Positions 47,891 through 58,123 are shown, numbered from the stretch's first letter. The stretch: DNA of 64,000 nucleotides from Okeania sp. KiyG1 (GCF_014132355.1 NZ_BLZO01000187.1:1-64000), one strand, 5' to 3'. Program-made: numbers and translations. Notes: generated by a model not told the origin, from the sequence alone.

Positions 47891-48919
47891 TTTTTACCAC
47901 CCAAAATTTTCTGAGCTTGGCTTTTTCTTGTTAACTATACTATCAAAAAAAATAATATTTGCTGCATTTATTTAAAATCAGATTAACTAACAATAGAAGA
48001 GTAGACAAAACTAATTTTGTATGGTAGAAAGTTAATATACAGTATATTCATGTATAGACTTAAAAGATTTCAAGGATACATAGTTAAATATACATAGTAT
48101 GAAATGTATAAAAATTCAAACTATAGATGAAAATTCTGAAACTCTTGCCCTAGATGAGCTGTTGTTAGCACCAACCGCCAGAAGCCCCGTTCTATATCCT
48201 TCCGGATTAGCGACGGGGTGAATGGTGGGCAAAATGCTGGTAAAATGAATGATGTAGTTGACTACTCCCCGCAGCTGTTGCCGAGGGGATTCTAAGTTGA
48301 TACTACGCAACACCGATAAATCCTTGTTGCTTCGTTTCTCATGATTCTGACCAAAGGTATATTCTTTGGGGACAATTTTATTGTGCCCCTACACAGTCCG
48401 CTTAATTCTAAACCTAGCTTTCTGCTTACTTTTGTCTAAACATTTGTATATTCAGACCATAGCACAGGACAACTAAAGTTGTCTATTCTAAACGACTTAC
48501 TTGTTTTCATCCCCCGGTTAAAACACGGGAGCTTTCAATGTCGCTTTTCGGTAAAACTTTCACCGAACATAGGTAGAGCGAGAAATTAATATCTACTCCT
48601 TCTGTGGTGGGGCAGCACGGGGAAGTAAAACCAAAGTTTCTCCTGCACAGACGCTTCGCGAACGTGAAATGTCCGACGGGTTGCCGGGAGTCAACGAGAA
48701 GCCCGCGCTATAGCTCCCAAGAGTTTAGCCACGGGAGCTGTCACATAAATCGTTTCCTTTTCCATGAAATTTTGTGCATATTTCAAGCTGGATTTCCATA
48801 TTATTGGTTCATACTCCAAGAAACTATGCCAGAATTGGAACAAGAATAGCACTATCTAAATAACTCAGAACAAAAAAATGTTCTGATAAATTTCTATCAA
48901 ATTCAGAGGCTTTTGCTAT
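47891..48919. repeat. IS200/IS605-like remnants
   Basis: AT-rich DNA to 48110, then GAAGCCCCGTTCTATATCC with a CGACGGGG stem (48170-48215) resembling an IS605 right end. The part 48500-48560 has CCCCCGGTTAAAACACGGG. At 48660-48745 the frame SDGLPGVNEKPAL and then CGCGCTATAGCTCCC...GGGAGCTGTCAC repeat the tnpB-end pattern of 35230-35362. No intact gene; small open frames at 48116-48313 and 48604-48849 are not supported. Confidence 0.45.
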
Positions 48920-49369
48920 ATGAGTTCTAATAATTTTGACCAGAGAGTATCTGCTCCTTGCATAATTGACAGTGGCATAGTTGTCAATAAACGTGATATG
49001 CAAAGACTATTGATCGATTTAGGTAGAGTCCGCTATATCCATACTCAAGATGGCCAAATTCAGAGTCTGGGTGAAGGATACATACTAGAAGTATTTGCGG
49101 ATTGTCAACGGTCAACTTTAGTTGCTAATCATTCAATATACTTAAATGTACTTAGTTTTGATTACTTAGAGCTTGGACAATCGTCAAAAAAAGAAACACA
49201 CTTTGATTTAATTACCGAAGGACGTCAGTTAAGACTAATTCCTCTGTCAAACCCTCTCACAGAACAAGCTCACAAAAATATCAATGCTGCAGCTTTTGAC
49301 GCAGTAATGGATCAAGTTTTATCGTCTAATTGGGATATGCAGTTTGATGATGATGATTGCCCCTTTTAA
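48920..49369 (+). CDS. Conserved hypothetical protein
   Basis: The 149-residue product (MSSNNFDQRVSAPCIIDSGI) has a plausible globular sequence with GRVRYIHTQDGQIQSLGEGY, LEVFADCQRSTLVANHSIYL and a very acidic end (MQFDDDDCPF). No signal peptide or membrane span. The composition and well-formed start suggest a real gene, and it looks like a small cyanobacterial conserved protein, but I cannot name a family. It lies upstream of tgt with 357 bases between. No strong ribosome site before the ATG. Confidence 0.65.
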   Translation: MSSNNFDQRVSAPCIIDSGIVVNKRDMQRLLIDLGRVRYIHTQDGQIQSLGEGYILEVFADCQRSTLVANHSIYLNVLSFDYLELGQSSKKETHFDLITEGRQLRLIPLSNPLTEQAHKNINAAAFDAVMDQVLSSNWDMQFDDDDCPF

Positions 49370-49726
49370 GGAGAAAGGATAAAAATAAGGGTAAAAACAG
49401 AAGCTGGAATTTTACCTAAATATACTTTTTTCAAATTTTTTAGTGGTAAATGGCAAAGCTTATGTTATAATTAAACTTTATATTAGGTTAAATTCCCGCA
49501 GATTTTAAGCCTGTAGACGAAGATAAGTTACAGTCTATGAGGCATTAGTTTTTAGTGTTTGCGCATCATTGCGTCAGCAAAGCAGCAAAGCTTATCCCCA
49601 AAGCTAAAAGCTAGGTTTGGGTAAGTTTGGATAAGTTCAGCAGAACGAAATTAGGTAGAACAAATAAATTGTTCTTAGTTTAGAGAAAACAGTTAGAATT
49701 TTTTAATTGCCAATACCTAAACTATT
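49370..49726. other. Region upstream of tgt
   Basis: AT-rich with TTATGTTATAATTAAAC near 49460, which includes a TATAAT-like -10 box. GCGCATCATTGCGTCAGC at about 49562 is a repeat piece. No gene. Confidence 0.35.
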
Positions 49727-50826
49727 ATGTCCCAAAACTTCTCCTTTCATTCTCAGGCTTTTTGTAGCAACACAAAAGCTCGTGCAGGTGTTTTTTTGAC
49801 TCTCATGGTGGTGTAGATACACCTAAATTTATGCCTGTGGGGACTTTAGCAACTGTTAAAACTCTCACACCTGCTCAGTTAGAGAAAGCTGGTGCGCAGA
49901 TGGTCTTGGCAAATACTTATCATCTTCACTTACAGCCAGGAGAAAATATTGTAGCTGGTGCTGGTGGACTACATAAATTTATGGCCTGGAATGGGCCAAT
50001 ATTAACTGATTCTGGGGGCTTTCAAGTATTTAGTTTAGGAGAAATCAGAACTATTAGCGAAACAGGCGTTCAATTTCGCTCGCCTCGTGATGGTAGTATT
50101 ATTGATATAACTCCAGAGCGTTCGATCCAAATTCAGAATGAATTAGGAGCTGATGTGATTATGGCTTTTGATGAATGCCCCCCTTACCCAGCGAGTAGGG
50201 AAGAGGTGGAGTTGGCGACAAATCGTACTTATCGATGGTTGAAGCGTTGTGTTGAAGCTCATCAGCGTCAGGATCAGGCTCTATTTGGTATTGTTCAAGG
50301 TGGTGTTTATCCTGATCTGCGTTCTGTAGCAGCAAGGCAGTTGGTAGATTTGGATTTGCCAGGTTATGCTATTGGTGGAGTAAGTGTGGGAGAACCGGGC
50401 GAGCTAATAGATGATATAGTTAAAGTAACAGCTCCTTTATTGCCAGAAGATAAACCTCGTTATTTGATGGGGGTTGGGACTTACCGAGAAATGGTAAGAG
50501 CGATCGCTTCTGGTATAGATTTATTTGATTGTGTAATTCCGACTCGTTTAGGACGACATGGGGTGGCTTTGGTTAGAGGGGAGAGGTGGAACTTGAAAAA
50601 TGCTAAGTTTCGAGAAGACTATACCCCTCTTGATGAATCTTGCCCTTGTTATTGTTGTCAAAATTTTAGTCGAGCTTATCTAGCTCATTTGGTCAGAGCG
50701 AAGGAGTCTTTGGGTTATACTCTATTATCTCTTCATAATGTCACAGAATTAATTCGCTTTACCCAGCGTATTCGAGATGCTATTTTGGGCGATCGCTTTG
50801 TTACGGAGTTTGCAGGTTGGCTTTGA
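49727..50826 (+). pseudogene. tgt: tRNA-guanine transglycosylase, N-terminal frameshift
   Basis: The enzyme swaps guanine for preQ1/queuine at the wobble base of tRNAs with GUN anticodons. The frame from ATG 49727 reads [21 protein letters not shown] and VFL, then runs off at TAG after about 30 codons. The next frame takes up [20 protein letters not shown] and continues to 50826 with all key parts: [11 protein letters not shown] (Asp base), [22 protein letters not shown] (nucleophile Asp) and the zinc site CPCYCC...H. One base is missing near 49799-49804 (ACTCTCATGG where ACTCC/ACTCN-TCATGG is expected), next to a T7 run. If real, the ORF 49831-50826 lacks about 34 conserved residues. It may also be a sequencing error. 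Confidence 0.85.
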
Positions 50827-51115
50827 AAAACAATTAATAATTAATAATTAATAATTAATAATTAATAATTATTAGGTTTGCTGAAAAAGTCTGATACTCA
50901 GGGGAGGGGAAAGGTATTAGAATTTTGAGACGAAAAGACCTACAAATCTTGCACTTTTTCAGAATAAAAAAAACCTGGAAACCCTTAGTAGTTCTCAATA
51001 ATAGAGAAAAATAGGATGTGGAAGCGCGATCGCGTAACGTACCCAAACCATCAAAAATAAAAGATGTCTAATATTGATATTTTAACATATTTTTTGTATA
51101 ATCTACTGGTTTTAG
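50827..51115. repeat. Heptamers and truncated G6 element
   Basis: AATTAAT heptamers at 50829-50870, then GGTTTGCTGAAAAAGTCTGA, the left end of a G6 element, at 50874; the body is followed to about 51000 (TGCACTTTTTCAG) but the right end is missing. No gene. Confidence 0.55.
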
Positions 51116-51264
51116 GGCGTTGCTGATTCTGGGTATGATGCAAGCCCCCCTAACCCCCCAATTTTGGGGGGAATAAAACTCTAAAAGTCCCCCAATTTTG
51201 GGGTATTTAGGAGGCTTGACCAGAACTAAACAATCGCGCATTCATACTTCAATTCAGCAACGCC
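51116..51264. mobile_element. MITE, R8 family
   Basis: The 149-bp element runs from GGCGTTGCTGATTCTGGG to TTCAGCAACGCC, with a perfect 8-bp duplication GGTTTTAG on both sides (51108-51115 and 51265-51272). It lies 88 bases upstream of the SDR gene. Confidence 0.92.
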
Positions 51265-51352
51265 GGTTTTAGTTTTCCTGCGGAATGCTACGCAAACATC
51301 CCGACGTTCCGTTACTGGAGAACTTAAGTCCTCACATTAATTATAAAATTAA

Positions 51353-52129
51353 ATGAAAACTGTTGTAATTACTGGAATTTCAGGCACTTTGGGTAGTGCG
51401 ATGGGTAAAGCTTATAAGTCACGGGGATGGCGGGTTGTTGGTGTGACTCGTCAACCCAGTTTAGAGGGAGATTATTTTGATGAGTTATGTGTTTCTCCCC
51501 AGGAAACTATTGAGGATGCCAGAAAACTATTTGAGTATGACCCGGATGTGGTGATTTTGAATGCTGGTCAAATTGAGACGGAAGTAGGAGAGGGTGGAAT
51601 TCCCATAGTTGAGCTGGTGGAGTCGATGAATCGGGTGAACTATACTTGGCCTGCAGTGGTTGGTGCTGAGGCAGCCAAGTTACCCCGGAGTAGACCTTTG
51701 GATGTGATTGCTATTGGGTCAATTGCTGATGGGAGTCCTTCTTGTTTCGGACCTGTTTATCATTCTGGCAAAATTGCCTTACATTATTACTGGTCTGGTG
51801 TCGGGCCAATTGTTTATCATTCCAGTAAAAATATGATTCGCTTGCGGTTGTATCGCCCTGGTGCTATTTCTGGTAAGTTTGCTTGGGCACCAGTGAATCG
51901 TTTGAATGATAAGGCTTATAAGATTCGGGCTAATCGAGTTAATTCTGCTCCCTCTGGGGATAAGGTTGCTGAGAAAATTGTTAATTGGATTGAGAATAGT
52001 AAGGAATGGGTGGGAACTTATGATGAGCCTTTGGGATTTAAGATTTTTAAGTATTTGTTTGCTTTATTCCCCAACTTTTTCTACAGATTACAATTGTATG
52101 GTTGGCCGAAAGGGAGTAAGTTTGTTTGA
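51353..52129 (+). CDS. Short-chain dehydrogenase/reductase (SDR) family protein
   Basis: The 258-residue product has the NAD(P)-binding TGISGTLGSAMG motif at residues 7-18 and VILNAGQ near residue 70, and an active-site region AIGSIAD...VYHSGKIALHYY near residue 125-145 with Tyr-x3-Lys. A second Ser-Lys pair lies in VYHSSKNMIRLRLYRPGAIS. The fold is a classical SDR. The substrate is unknown. It stands alone, with an R8 MITE upstream and a C5 MITE fragment directly after it. No obvious ribosome site before the ATG. Confidence 0.82.
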   Translation: MKTVVITGISGTLGSAMGKAYKSRGWRVVGVTRQPSLEGDYFDELCVSPQETIEDARKLFEYDPDVVILNAGQIETEVGEGGIPIVELVESMNRVNYTWPAVVGAEAAKLPRSRPLDVIAIGSIADGSPSCFGPVYHSGKIALHYYWSGVGPIVYHSSKNMIRLRLYRPGAISGKFAWAPVNRLNDKAYKIRANRVNSAPSGDKVAEKIVNWIENSKEWVGTYDEPLGFKIFKYLFALFPNFFYRLQLYGWPKGSKFV

Positions 52130-52139
52130 TTTTAAGATA

Positions 52140-52218
52140 GTCAGGAGTTACGCAAATTCACCTTGAAAACACCAGATGTAGGGGCGAATGGCATTCGCCC
52201 TCAATATGACCGTTAAAA
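52140..52218. mobile_element. C5 MITE fragment (left end)
   Basis: TCAGGAGTTACGCAAATTCACC and CATTCGCCCTC match the left part of C5 elements, but the right end GTAAGTCCTG is absent. It directly adjoins, and probably truncated, the following pseudogene. Confidence 0.6.
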
Positions 52219-52776
52219 CAACTTGCTTCTGGAGATATTCTATCTTTACAAGTTTATAAATTCACTGGAAATCAAACTGGAAAAAAGGCTTACATACAAG
52301 CAAATTTACATGGTGCAGAAATAAGTGGTAATGCTGTTATTCATCGCTTAATAGAATTTTTAATGACTTTGAATAATAGTCAACTAACAGGATAAATATT
52401 GTTGATTCCTGTGTGTAATCCTGAAGGAGTCAATATGCGATCGCATCAATTTTCTTCGGGTAGATACAATAGTTATGATGGTAAGGATTGGAATCGAATT
52501 TTTTGGGATTATGAAAAGGAAGATGTAGATATAGAAGCTTTTGCTAAAACTCAAATTAATTTAACAAAAACTGAGATTAAAAATAACTATCGTCAGCAAA
52601 TTTTAGATAGTTTTCATCAGCAGTCAGAAAAAATAAATTCACCAAGTAGCGTACCTTTCTATAAACAATATAGATATCAACTTCAATTATTATGTTTAGA
52701 TGCTGATTATTTAATAGATTTACGTATCAAAGAAATTTATGAGTCATTGAAACGTGGAGATAACCCACTAGAGTAA
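52219..52776 (+). pseudogene. Succinylglutamate desuccinylase/aspartoacylase-like, 5'-truncated
   Basis: The frame reads QLASGDILSLQVYKFTGNQT, then AYIQANLHGAEISGNAVIHR with the His-x2-Glu zinc motif of the M14/AstE group, and continues across an in-frame TAA (52393-52395) to LLIPVCNPEGVNMRSHQFSS and RYNSYDGKDWNRIFWDYEKE. The first residues and the C-terminal part (after NPLE) are missing. The ORF from 52399 alone would lack the zinc site. The 5' end abuts a C5 MITE fragment. Without function now, by inference. Confidence 0.72.
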
Positions 52777-52987
52777 TACAACCTACTAGCGCGTCCAGAC
52801 TAAAATGATAGGCAAAAAAAATAATCTCGATAATATTTAGTTCGAGACTATTTTTCGCAGTTGCCTTACACACAAAATTAAGTTGGACGTGCTACTAGAT
52901 TCGGAACTACTATTGATAGTGGTTGATTAATTGATAATAAATCACTGGAATATTTCTACTATATTTGCTAATTACTGATTAAGATAA

Positions 52988-54106
52988 CTAAAATTTATCC
53001 AGCCAAATAGCCAAATTTTCCAAACTGTTGAAGTCTAAAGAATCTTCCCCTAAACTTTCCAAATTTTCAACAGATAACCCTCCTATTGTATTGCTTATTA
53101 CCTCCGGTATTTCTCCAAAACGTTTTTTAAGTTGACGCATTATTAATCGTGACTCTCCTTCTTGCTCGCCTTGTTCTTTCCCATCAGTTATTCGCCCTTT
53201 TTCATCCTGCAACATAATCGCCCGGCGCTGGACTATTTCTAACTCTTCCACTGTCATTTTTGCTTGATTAGCAATATTTAAAGCCAATTATATTTCCGAA
53301 ACTTCTCCCAAAATCTCCGAAATATTATCCAAAGTAGTAGCCTCTTTGAGAAAATAAATCCACTTATCACTTAAACTATTTAATTCTGACAAAGTTTTCT
53401 TAAATTTAGGCAATTATATAAAAATTAATTGCAATTCTGTATCAGGATATTTAAACTTTTTAGTCTTCTCCTGAAACACAAAATGATTGATAACATTTTC
53501 ACTCTTTTCAAATTTTATAAAGTCGATAATCGTTACAGCTATCGCTGGCTTAAGAATCAGATAATTATCTCCTATTCCTAACTGGTTTGTATCAGCTTTT
53601 CCCAGATTATAAATTACCCGTTTACTGAAAACACTCACTCTGGCAATTTGCATTTCAATCACCACAATAGAGCCATCAAATAAAACTGCTTTGATATCTA
53701 AATAACTATCTTTTAAAGTCATCACTTTACCGGGATTATAAGGGTTAATAATTGTCAAAGATTCAAGAATTTTTTCTCCCCCATAAATTATGGCATTGAG
53801 AAAGTTAATTAGGGTTTGCTGAAAAAGTCTGATGGTGATGATAGGCAACAGCTCCGAAAAGCAACAAGCAACAGTTTAGACTATCTGCTACGGCAAAATT
53901 TTCGGCATTGTCAGGGGAAAAATATTAGTATTTTGAGAAAAATTGAGCCAAAAACCTTGTATTTTTTCAGCAATATTTAACCCTGGAAATCTTTACAGGT
54001 ATTGATTACAATTTTATTCAGCAAGCCCTAATTAATATGTCTTTACTTTGTTCATAGCCGAATATTTTTTAAAGGCATAATCGACCTTGGGGCTGATCAA
54101 TATCAT
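52988..54106 (-). pseudogene. Rpn-family nuclease gene with MITE insertion and stops
   Basis: Pieces of one protein on the minus strand: MILISPKVDYAFKK from ATG 54106, then (after loss of one A in an A run near 54065) IFGYEQSKDI; a 217-bp G6 MITE with TAATTA on both sides; then LINFLNAIIYGGEKILESL ... DIKAVLFDGSIVVIEMQ (PD-(D/E)XK motif) to 53414; a TAA; LPKFKKTLSELNSLSDKWIY ... ; a second TAA; and LALNIANQAKMTVEELEIVQ to 52988. Removing the MITE and one TAATTA restores GAC-ATA-TTA-ATT-AAC, D-I-L-I-N, in frame. The family (Rpn/transposase_31-like) promotes RecA-independent recombination. The 897-base restored frame gives about 298 residues. Confidence 0.88.
53812..54028. mobile_element. MITE, G6 family, inside a nuclease gene
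   Basis: The 217-bp element runs from GGGTTTGCTGAAAAAGTC to TTCAGCAAGCCC, with TAATTA on both sides (53806-53811 and 54029-54034). The empty site is deduced from the reading frame of the interrupted gene. Confidence 0.92.
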
Positions 54107-54337
54107 TCTAGTTTTTCTCCTATTTTATGCAGATTTTATAGATAATATTGAACTATTCAAAAAACGTTGATTTAAGTTTTTTTGCGAATAATTAAGGTTT
54201 AAAACCTCTCATTTAAAGGATAAAAAATAAAAAAAATCCTTTTAGTCAATTTACTTCTGACTTATAACTTCTGACTTCTGACTTGCTAATACGCATTTTA
54301 AATGCGTATTAACTTATTTCCCACCCTACTGATAAAA

Positions 54338-55420
54338 TCAATCTCCCAAACAAATACCTATACTCCGAGCAGTTTTAACTAAAGTATCATTAGGATCTAC
54401 CGCTCTGTACTTAGAAATCGCATCTGCAATTGGCACAGCGATCGCCTGTCGATTTTGCCAAGTTACTATGTGGTCGTATTTTTCTTCAGCAATGAGGTCA
54501 ACTGCTGCTACCCCAAAAGCTGAAGCAATTAAGCGGTCGGTTGGGGAAGGAATACCACCACGTTGAATATGACCTAAGACGGTGACGCGAGTTTCTGCAT
54601 TACTACAAGCAGAGATTTTATCAGCTAGATATTGCCCAATACCACCAAATCTAGATTGACCCAAAAAATCATTAGTTGTGACAGGTTCTCCTGTTTCAGT
54701 ACGCACTGCTTCTGCGACAATTACCAAAGAATAATTTTTGCCTAAATCTTGGCGTTTGCGAATGTAGTCACATATTCGTTCTATTTTGTAAGGAATTTCG
54801 GGAATCAATATTACATCTGCACCACCTGCAATACCAGCATTGAGGGCAATATGTCCCGCATCTCGCCCCATTACTTCCAGAATCATAACTCGACTATGAC
54901 TGGCAGCAGTAAAATGTAAGCGGTCTAGTGCTTCTGTAGCAATTTTGACAGCAGTATTGAAACCGATAGAAAGTTCAGTACAGTTGACATCATTATCAAT
55001 GGTTTTGGGAATACCGACTAGATTCAAATTTCCTTGTTGAGCAAGTTTATGGAGAATAGCTAGACTGCCATCACCCCCAATACCAATTAAAGCATCAAGT
55101 TCTAATAAACGATACCCTTCAATAATTTCCTCAGAGCGATCGCTCACAGTTCCATCTGGCATCGAAAATGCAAATGGATCGCCCTTATTAGTAGTTCCTA
55201 AAATTGTACCACCTGCTGTTAGTAAGGGGTCAATTTTTTCAATTTCAAGTTTGATTGCTTTTGGCGGACGTTTCATCAATCCTAGGGTAGCTTGCTGAAT
55301 GCCAAAAACTTCCCAATTATAAGTTCCAATTGCACGATATACCACCGCCCGAATTGCTGGATTTAAGCCTGCACAATCTCCCCCACTGGTAAGAATGCCA
55401 ATACGTTTGTGTTCTACCAT
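54338..55420 (-). CDS. pfkA: ATP-dependent 6-phosphofructokinase
   Basis: The enzyme phosphorylates fructose 6-phosphate in glycolysis. The 360-residue product has IGILTSGGDCAGLNPAIRA at residues 6-24, LIGIGGDGSLAILHKL with Gly at the site that separates ATP from PPi users, PKTIDNDV with the catalytic Asp region, and MGRDAGHIALNAGI and LGHIQRGGIPSPTDR. Thus ATP use is likely. Its length and insert (EAVRTETGEP) resemble the longer cyanobacterial PfkA. I start at ATG 55420 (MVEHKR), with GAGG 11 bases ahead; the frame is open ten codons further up. Confidence 0.93.
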   Translation of the reverse strand: MVEHKRIGILTSGGDCAGLNPAIRAVVYRAIGTYNWEVFGIQQATLGLMKRPPKAIKLEIEKIDPLLTAGGTILGTTNKGDPFAFSMPDGTVSDRSEEIIEGYRLLELDALIGIGGDGSLAILHKLAQQGNLNLVGIPKTIDNDVNCTELSIGFNTAVKIATEALDRLHFTAASHSRVMILEVMGRDAGHIALNAGIAGGADVILIPEIPYKIERICDYIRKRQDLGKNYSLVIVAEAVRTETGEPVTTNDFLGQSRFGGIGQYLADKISACSNAETRVTVLGHIQRGGIPSPTDRLIASAFGVAAVDLIAEEKYDHIVTWQNRQAIAVPIADAISKYRAVDPNDTLVKTARSIGICLGD

Positions 55421-55450
55421 AATTATGATTTCCTCTACAATAGAGAACAT

Positions 55451-56143
55451 AAATTTGTAACAATTTCAACTCTGAAGTTGAAGCTGTAGATCGGATTTTA
55501 GCAGTCAATTGTCAGTATTTATATTTATATCATGTCCGGATAATTATTTACGATATATATTAGACATTTCCAATAATCAAAAATTCAATCAATTCTTATC
55601 CATAAATTATCAATTATTTCTCCCTGTTATCTGTTCCCTGTTCCCTCTTTTGGAGGAGATGTCTATTGAATATAAATTGAAGGGTGAAATATGACTGATA
55701 CTATGTCCGGATGATTGAGTTTAACGAAGTCAGAAGTCAGAAGTTAACCCACCCTAACCCCTCCCAGGAGGGGAAGTAGAGGATTTGAGCAACTATCCAA
55801 AAATATTTCGCCTTAAAAGGCGGGGTTTTAGACCCAATTATTTTGATAAAAAAATGCTCTATTGAAGTGTTCTTGAAGGAATATCCCAAATTTGTGGTCT
55901 GTTTCCAGTTTTCTCACTTAAATTTACCGAATAATTAAGGTTTAAAGCCTCTACTCGCCGTGGAGAAACAAGCGGTCGTTTTGCTACGCAACATATAAAG
56001 CGGAGCTTCCCCGTTGGGTGGGATAGATGGGTTTCCTAACCATATCCAATCGACCAAGAGAGAAAAAATTTTCATGATTAGTCAATCCCATCCGCTTTTA
56101 AGGAGAGGTAATTATTAATTATTAATTATTAATTATTAATTGT
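55451..56143. repeat. Repeat-filled gap
   Basis: A T3 left end (TATCATGTCCGGATAATT) starts at 55528 with TTA before it but no matching right end; another ATGTCCGG lies at 55706. CCCTGTT heptamers at about 55624-55643. A CCCCTCCCAGGAGGGG hairpin at about 55762. A long-form R2 copy fills 55922-56140 and ends with AATTATT heptamers. No gene. Confidence 0.55.
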
Positions 56144-57073
56144 TTAACGTGCCCATTGTTGGAGGATATAATGATAAAAATTCTCTGTATCGACTCGTTC
56201 CATTGCCATAATTTTCCGCCCACCAGTTTCTACTTTTATGCGGCCTTGACTCAGACCTTTTGTAATAACAGTAGTTTCCCATTCTTTCAGTTGATAAAAT
56301 TCTGGATGTGCTAAATAAGTAGTTGCTAAAACATCCCAAAAATAATAATCCTGAGAAATTGCCAAAGCATAACATTGTCCGGCAAAATCAGAGATAGGAT
56401 ATTTTCTTTGCTTACCTAATTTTCGAGAAAATTCAGAAGTTAGAGGTACATTATTAGTAATATCTAACGAACAAAGTACTATTGGAATTTTAGTTTGCCA
56501 AACCCTTTCAATAGCAAATGGGTCCCAATAAGCATTCCATTCTGCAGACATATCTTGCCCTGGTTCCATATCTTTACTTACATTTCCCGGTACATTTAAA
56601 GCACCACCCATCCAAACAATTTCTTGAATTTTTGACTCAATTTCTGGAGCAATATCTAAAGCTACAGCAACAGTTGTTAAAGGACCAGTTACCATTAATG
56701 TTACAGGTTCTGGTGCAGATTTTAAAACTCGTACCATGAAATTTTGACCAGGTTCTGAAACTAAAACAGTATCAATAGTTTCCTTCTCATTTAAAATTGG
56801 AAAATGGTCTACAGCAAAAGAATCTCTTCTAAATAAAACTGGAAAAGGATTAACACCACGCACCGTACTTTCTGCTACTGGAACATCAGAACATCCCATT
56901 AAATCTAAAATTTTTCGAGTAGCATTAATTGCCGGTTCAATATAACAATCAGCAGGAGTGACAATTACTCCTAAAGGTTGAACATTTTCCATGGTCATTA
57001 ATAAAACAGTGGAGAGAAAATCATCTACAGCACCATCATGATCCATCAGTACAAGTTTTTTGGACATCAACAT
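56144..57073 (-). CDS. Nucleoside hydrolase (inosine-uridine-preferring type)
   Basis: The 309-residue product starts MLMSKKLVLMDHDGAVDDFL; the DHDGAVDD segment is the calcium-binding Asp cluster of the family (usual form DTDxGxDD). Other motifs are VTGPLTTVAVALDI near residue 128, EIVWMGGALNVPGN near residue 153, AEWNAYWDPFAIERVW near residue 178, the last with the Asn-x-x-x-Asp of the substrate site, and a C-terminal TGGRKIMAMERVD. It should hydrolyse the N-glycosidic bond of nucleosides in salvage. It stands alone. The second Met (57067) is an alternative start. Confidence 0.9.
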   Translation of the reverse strand: MLMSKKLVLMDHDGAVDDFLSTVLLMTMENVQPLGVIVTPADCYIEPAINATRKILDLMGCSDVPVAESTVRGVNPFPVLFRRDSFAVDHFPILNEKETIDTVLVSEPGQNFMVRVLKSAPEPVTLMVTGPLTTVAVALDIAPEIESKIQEIVWMGGALNVPGNVSKDMEPGQDMSAEWNAYWDPFAIERVWQTKIPIVLCSLDITNNVPLTSEFSRKLGKQRKYPISDFAGQCYALAISQDYYFWDVLATTYLAHPEFYQLKEWETTVITKGLSQGRIKVETGGRKIMAMERVDTENFYHYILQQWAR

Positions 57074-57211
57074 TCAAGATTAGGTTTCAAGTAGAATTAT
57101 ATGGGATATTCAGACAAGTTTAGGTATGCTCATTAAGATTTTATCTAAATCAATGAGATAAACTATTAATAGAAAACGTCATTAAACTTGAGTAAATAAT
57201 TGAATTGAATT

Positions 57212-58123
57212 ATGTATACAGAATCATCAGTCAGTAATAATAATGCAAACAACAATATTGTAGCAGTAGAAAGAGTAAATAAATTACTGCTTCAGTCAAT
57301 TGATACTTTAGAAGAAATTCTCAAAAATCAACAACTTCCGGCACAAGAACGAGCAACAGTAGCTCTAAAAATTCTAGAAATGACAGGTCTTTTATCTCAA
57401 ACAAACCCTCGAACTCCAAGTACATTAATATCTGATGCTCAACAACAAATAAATCAATTAAATACAGATAATTTAACCAGAAAACAGTATCCGTACCAAC
57501 CGAAAATAGCACAAGTAAAACCTGTATTTTTACCTGGTTTTCATATAGAAATTCCCAATTTTTTATCTGCCGAAGAAAATCAAAAAGCTATAGAAATTGC
57601 CATTCAAAACCGCGACCAATATATTGAATCAACCACTACCACAAAAGCTGATAAATATCGGCAGTCTTATGTACTATTTTCACAATACTTTCCCGAATTA
57701 ACAGCACTTATTCAGAGCAAAATTTTACAAACCTTGCCAGAAGTATTAGCTCAACTAAATTTTCGTCCTTTCGAGATATCAGAAATTGAAGCGCAACTAA
57801 CAGCACATAATGATGGATGTTATTACAAAATTCATAATGATGCGGGTAGCGAAAAAACAGCAAGTAGAGAAATTACTTATGTGTATTATTTTTATCAAGA
57901 ACCCAAAGCTTTTTCTGGAGGTGAGCTAAGAATTTATGATACTGAATTAAAAGCAGGTGAAGCAATAACTCATGAGAATTTTCAAACTATTACCCCTGCT
58001 AATAATTCCATTATCTTTTTTAACAGTCGTTGCAGACATGAGGTGATGCCTGTAGTTTGTCCATCAAAAGCGTTTGAACATAGTCGGTTTACAGTTAATG
58101 GTTGGATTAGAAGATTGGTATAG
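57212..58123 (+). CDS. 2OG-Fe(II) oxygenase family protein
   Basis: The 303-residue product has an N-terminal helical region (residues 1-95) and a C-terminal double-stranded beta-helix with the iron site: His and Asp in YYKIHNDAGSE (H-x-D, near residue 210) and a distal His in FFNSRCRHEVMPVV (near residue 272), with Arg in RFTVNGWIRR as the 2-oxoglutarate contact. This is the P4H-like layout; a prolyl or other hydroxylase role is probable, substrate unknown. Its stop codon TAG lies in the first bases of an inverted-repeat element (58119-58234), so the original C-terminus may have been changed. Confidence 0.88.
   Translation: MYTESSVSNNNANNNIVAVERVNKLLLQSIDTLEEILKNQQLPAQERATVALKILEMTGLLSQTNPRTPSTLISDAQQQINQLNTDNLTRKQYPYQPKIAQVKPVFLPGFHIEIPNFLSAEENQKAIEIAIQNRDQYIESTTTTKADKYRQSYVLFSQYFPELTALIQSKILQTLPEVLAQLNFRPFEISEIEAQLTAHNDGCYYKIHNDAGSEKTASREITYVYYFYQEPKAFSGGELRIYDTELKAGEAITHENFQTITPANNSIIFFNSRCRHEVMPVVCPSKAFEHSRFTVNGWIRRLV

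Noticed and set aside
47891-48100. Cobalamin riboswitch upstream of cobS
   Set aside because: No conserved B12-box (GCCACTG) or related structure could be found in the AT-rich upstream DNA.
48604-48849. 81-codon plus-strand ORF
   Set aside because: It crosses the IS605-type end in a different frame from the recognised TnpB tail and has no conserved features.
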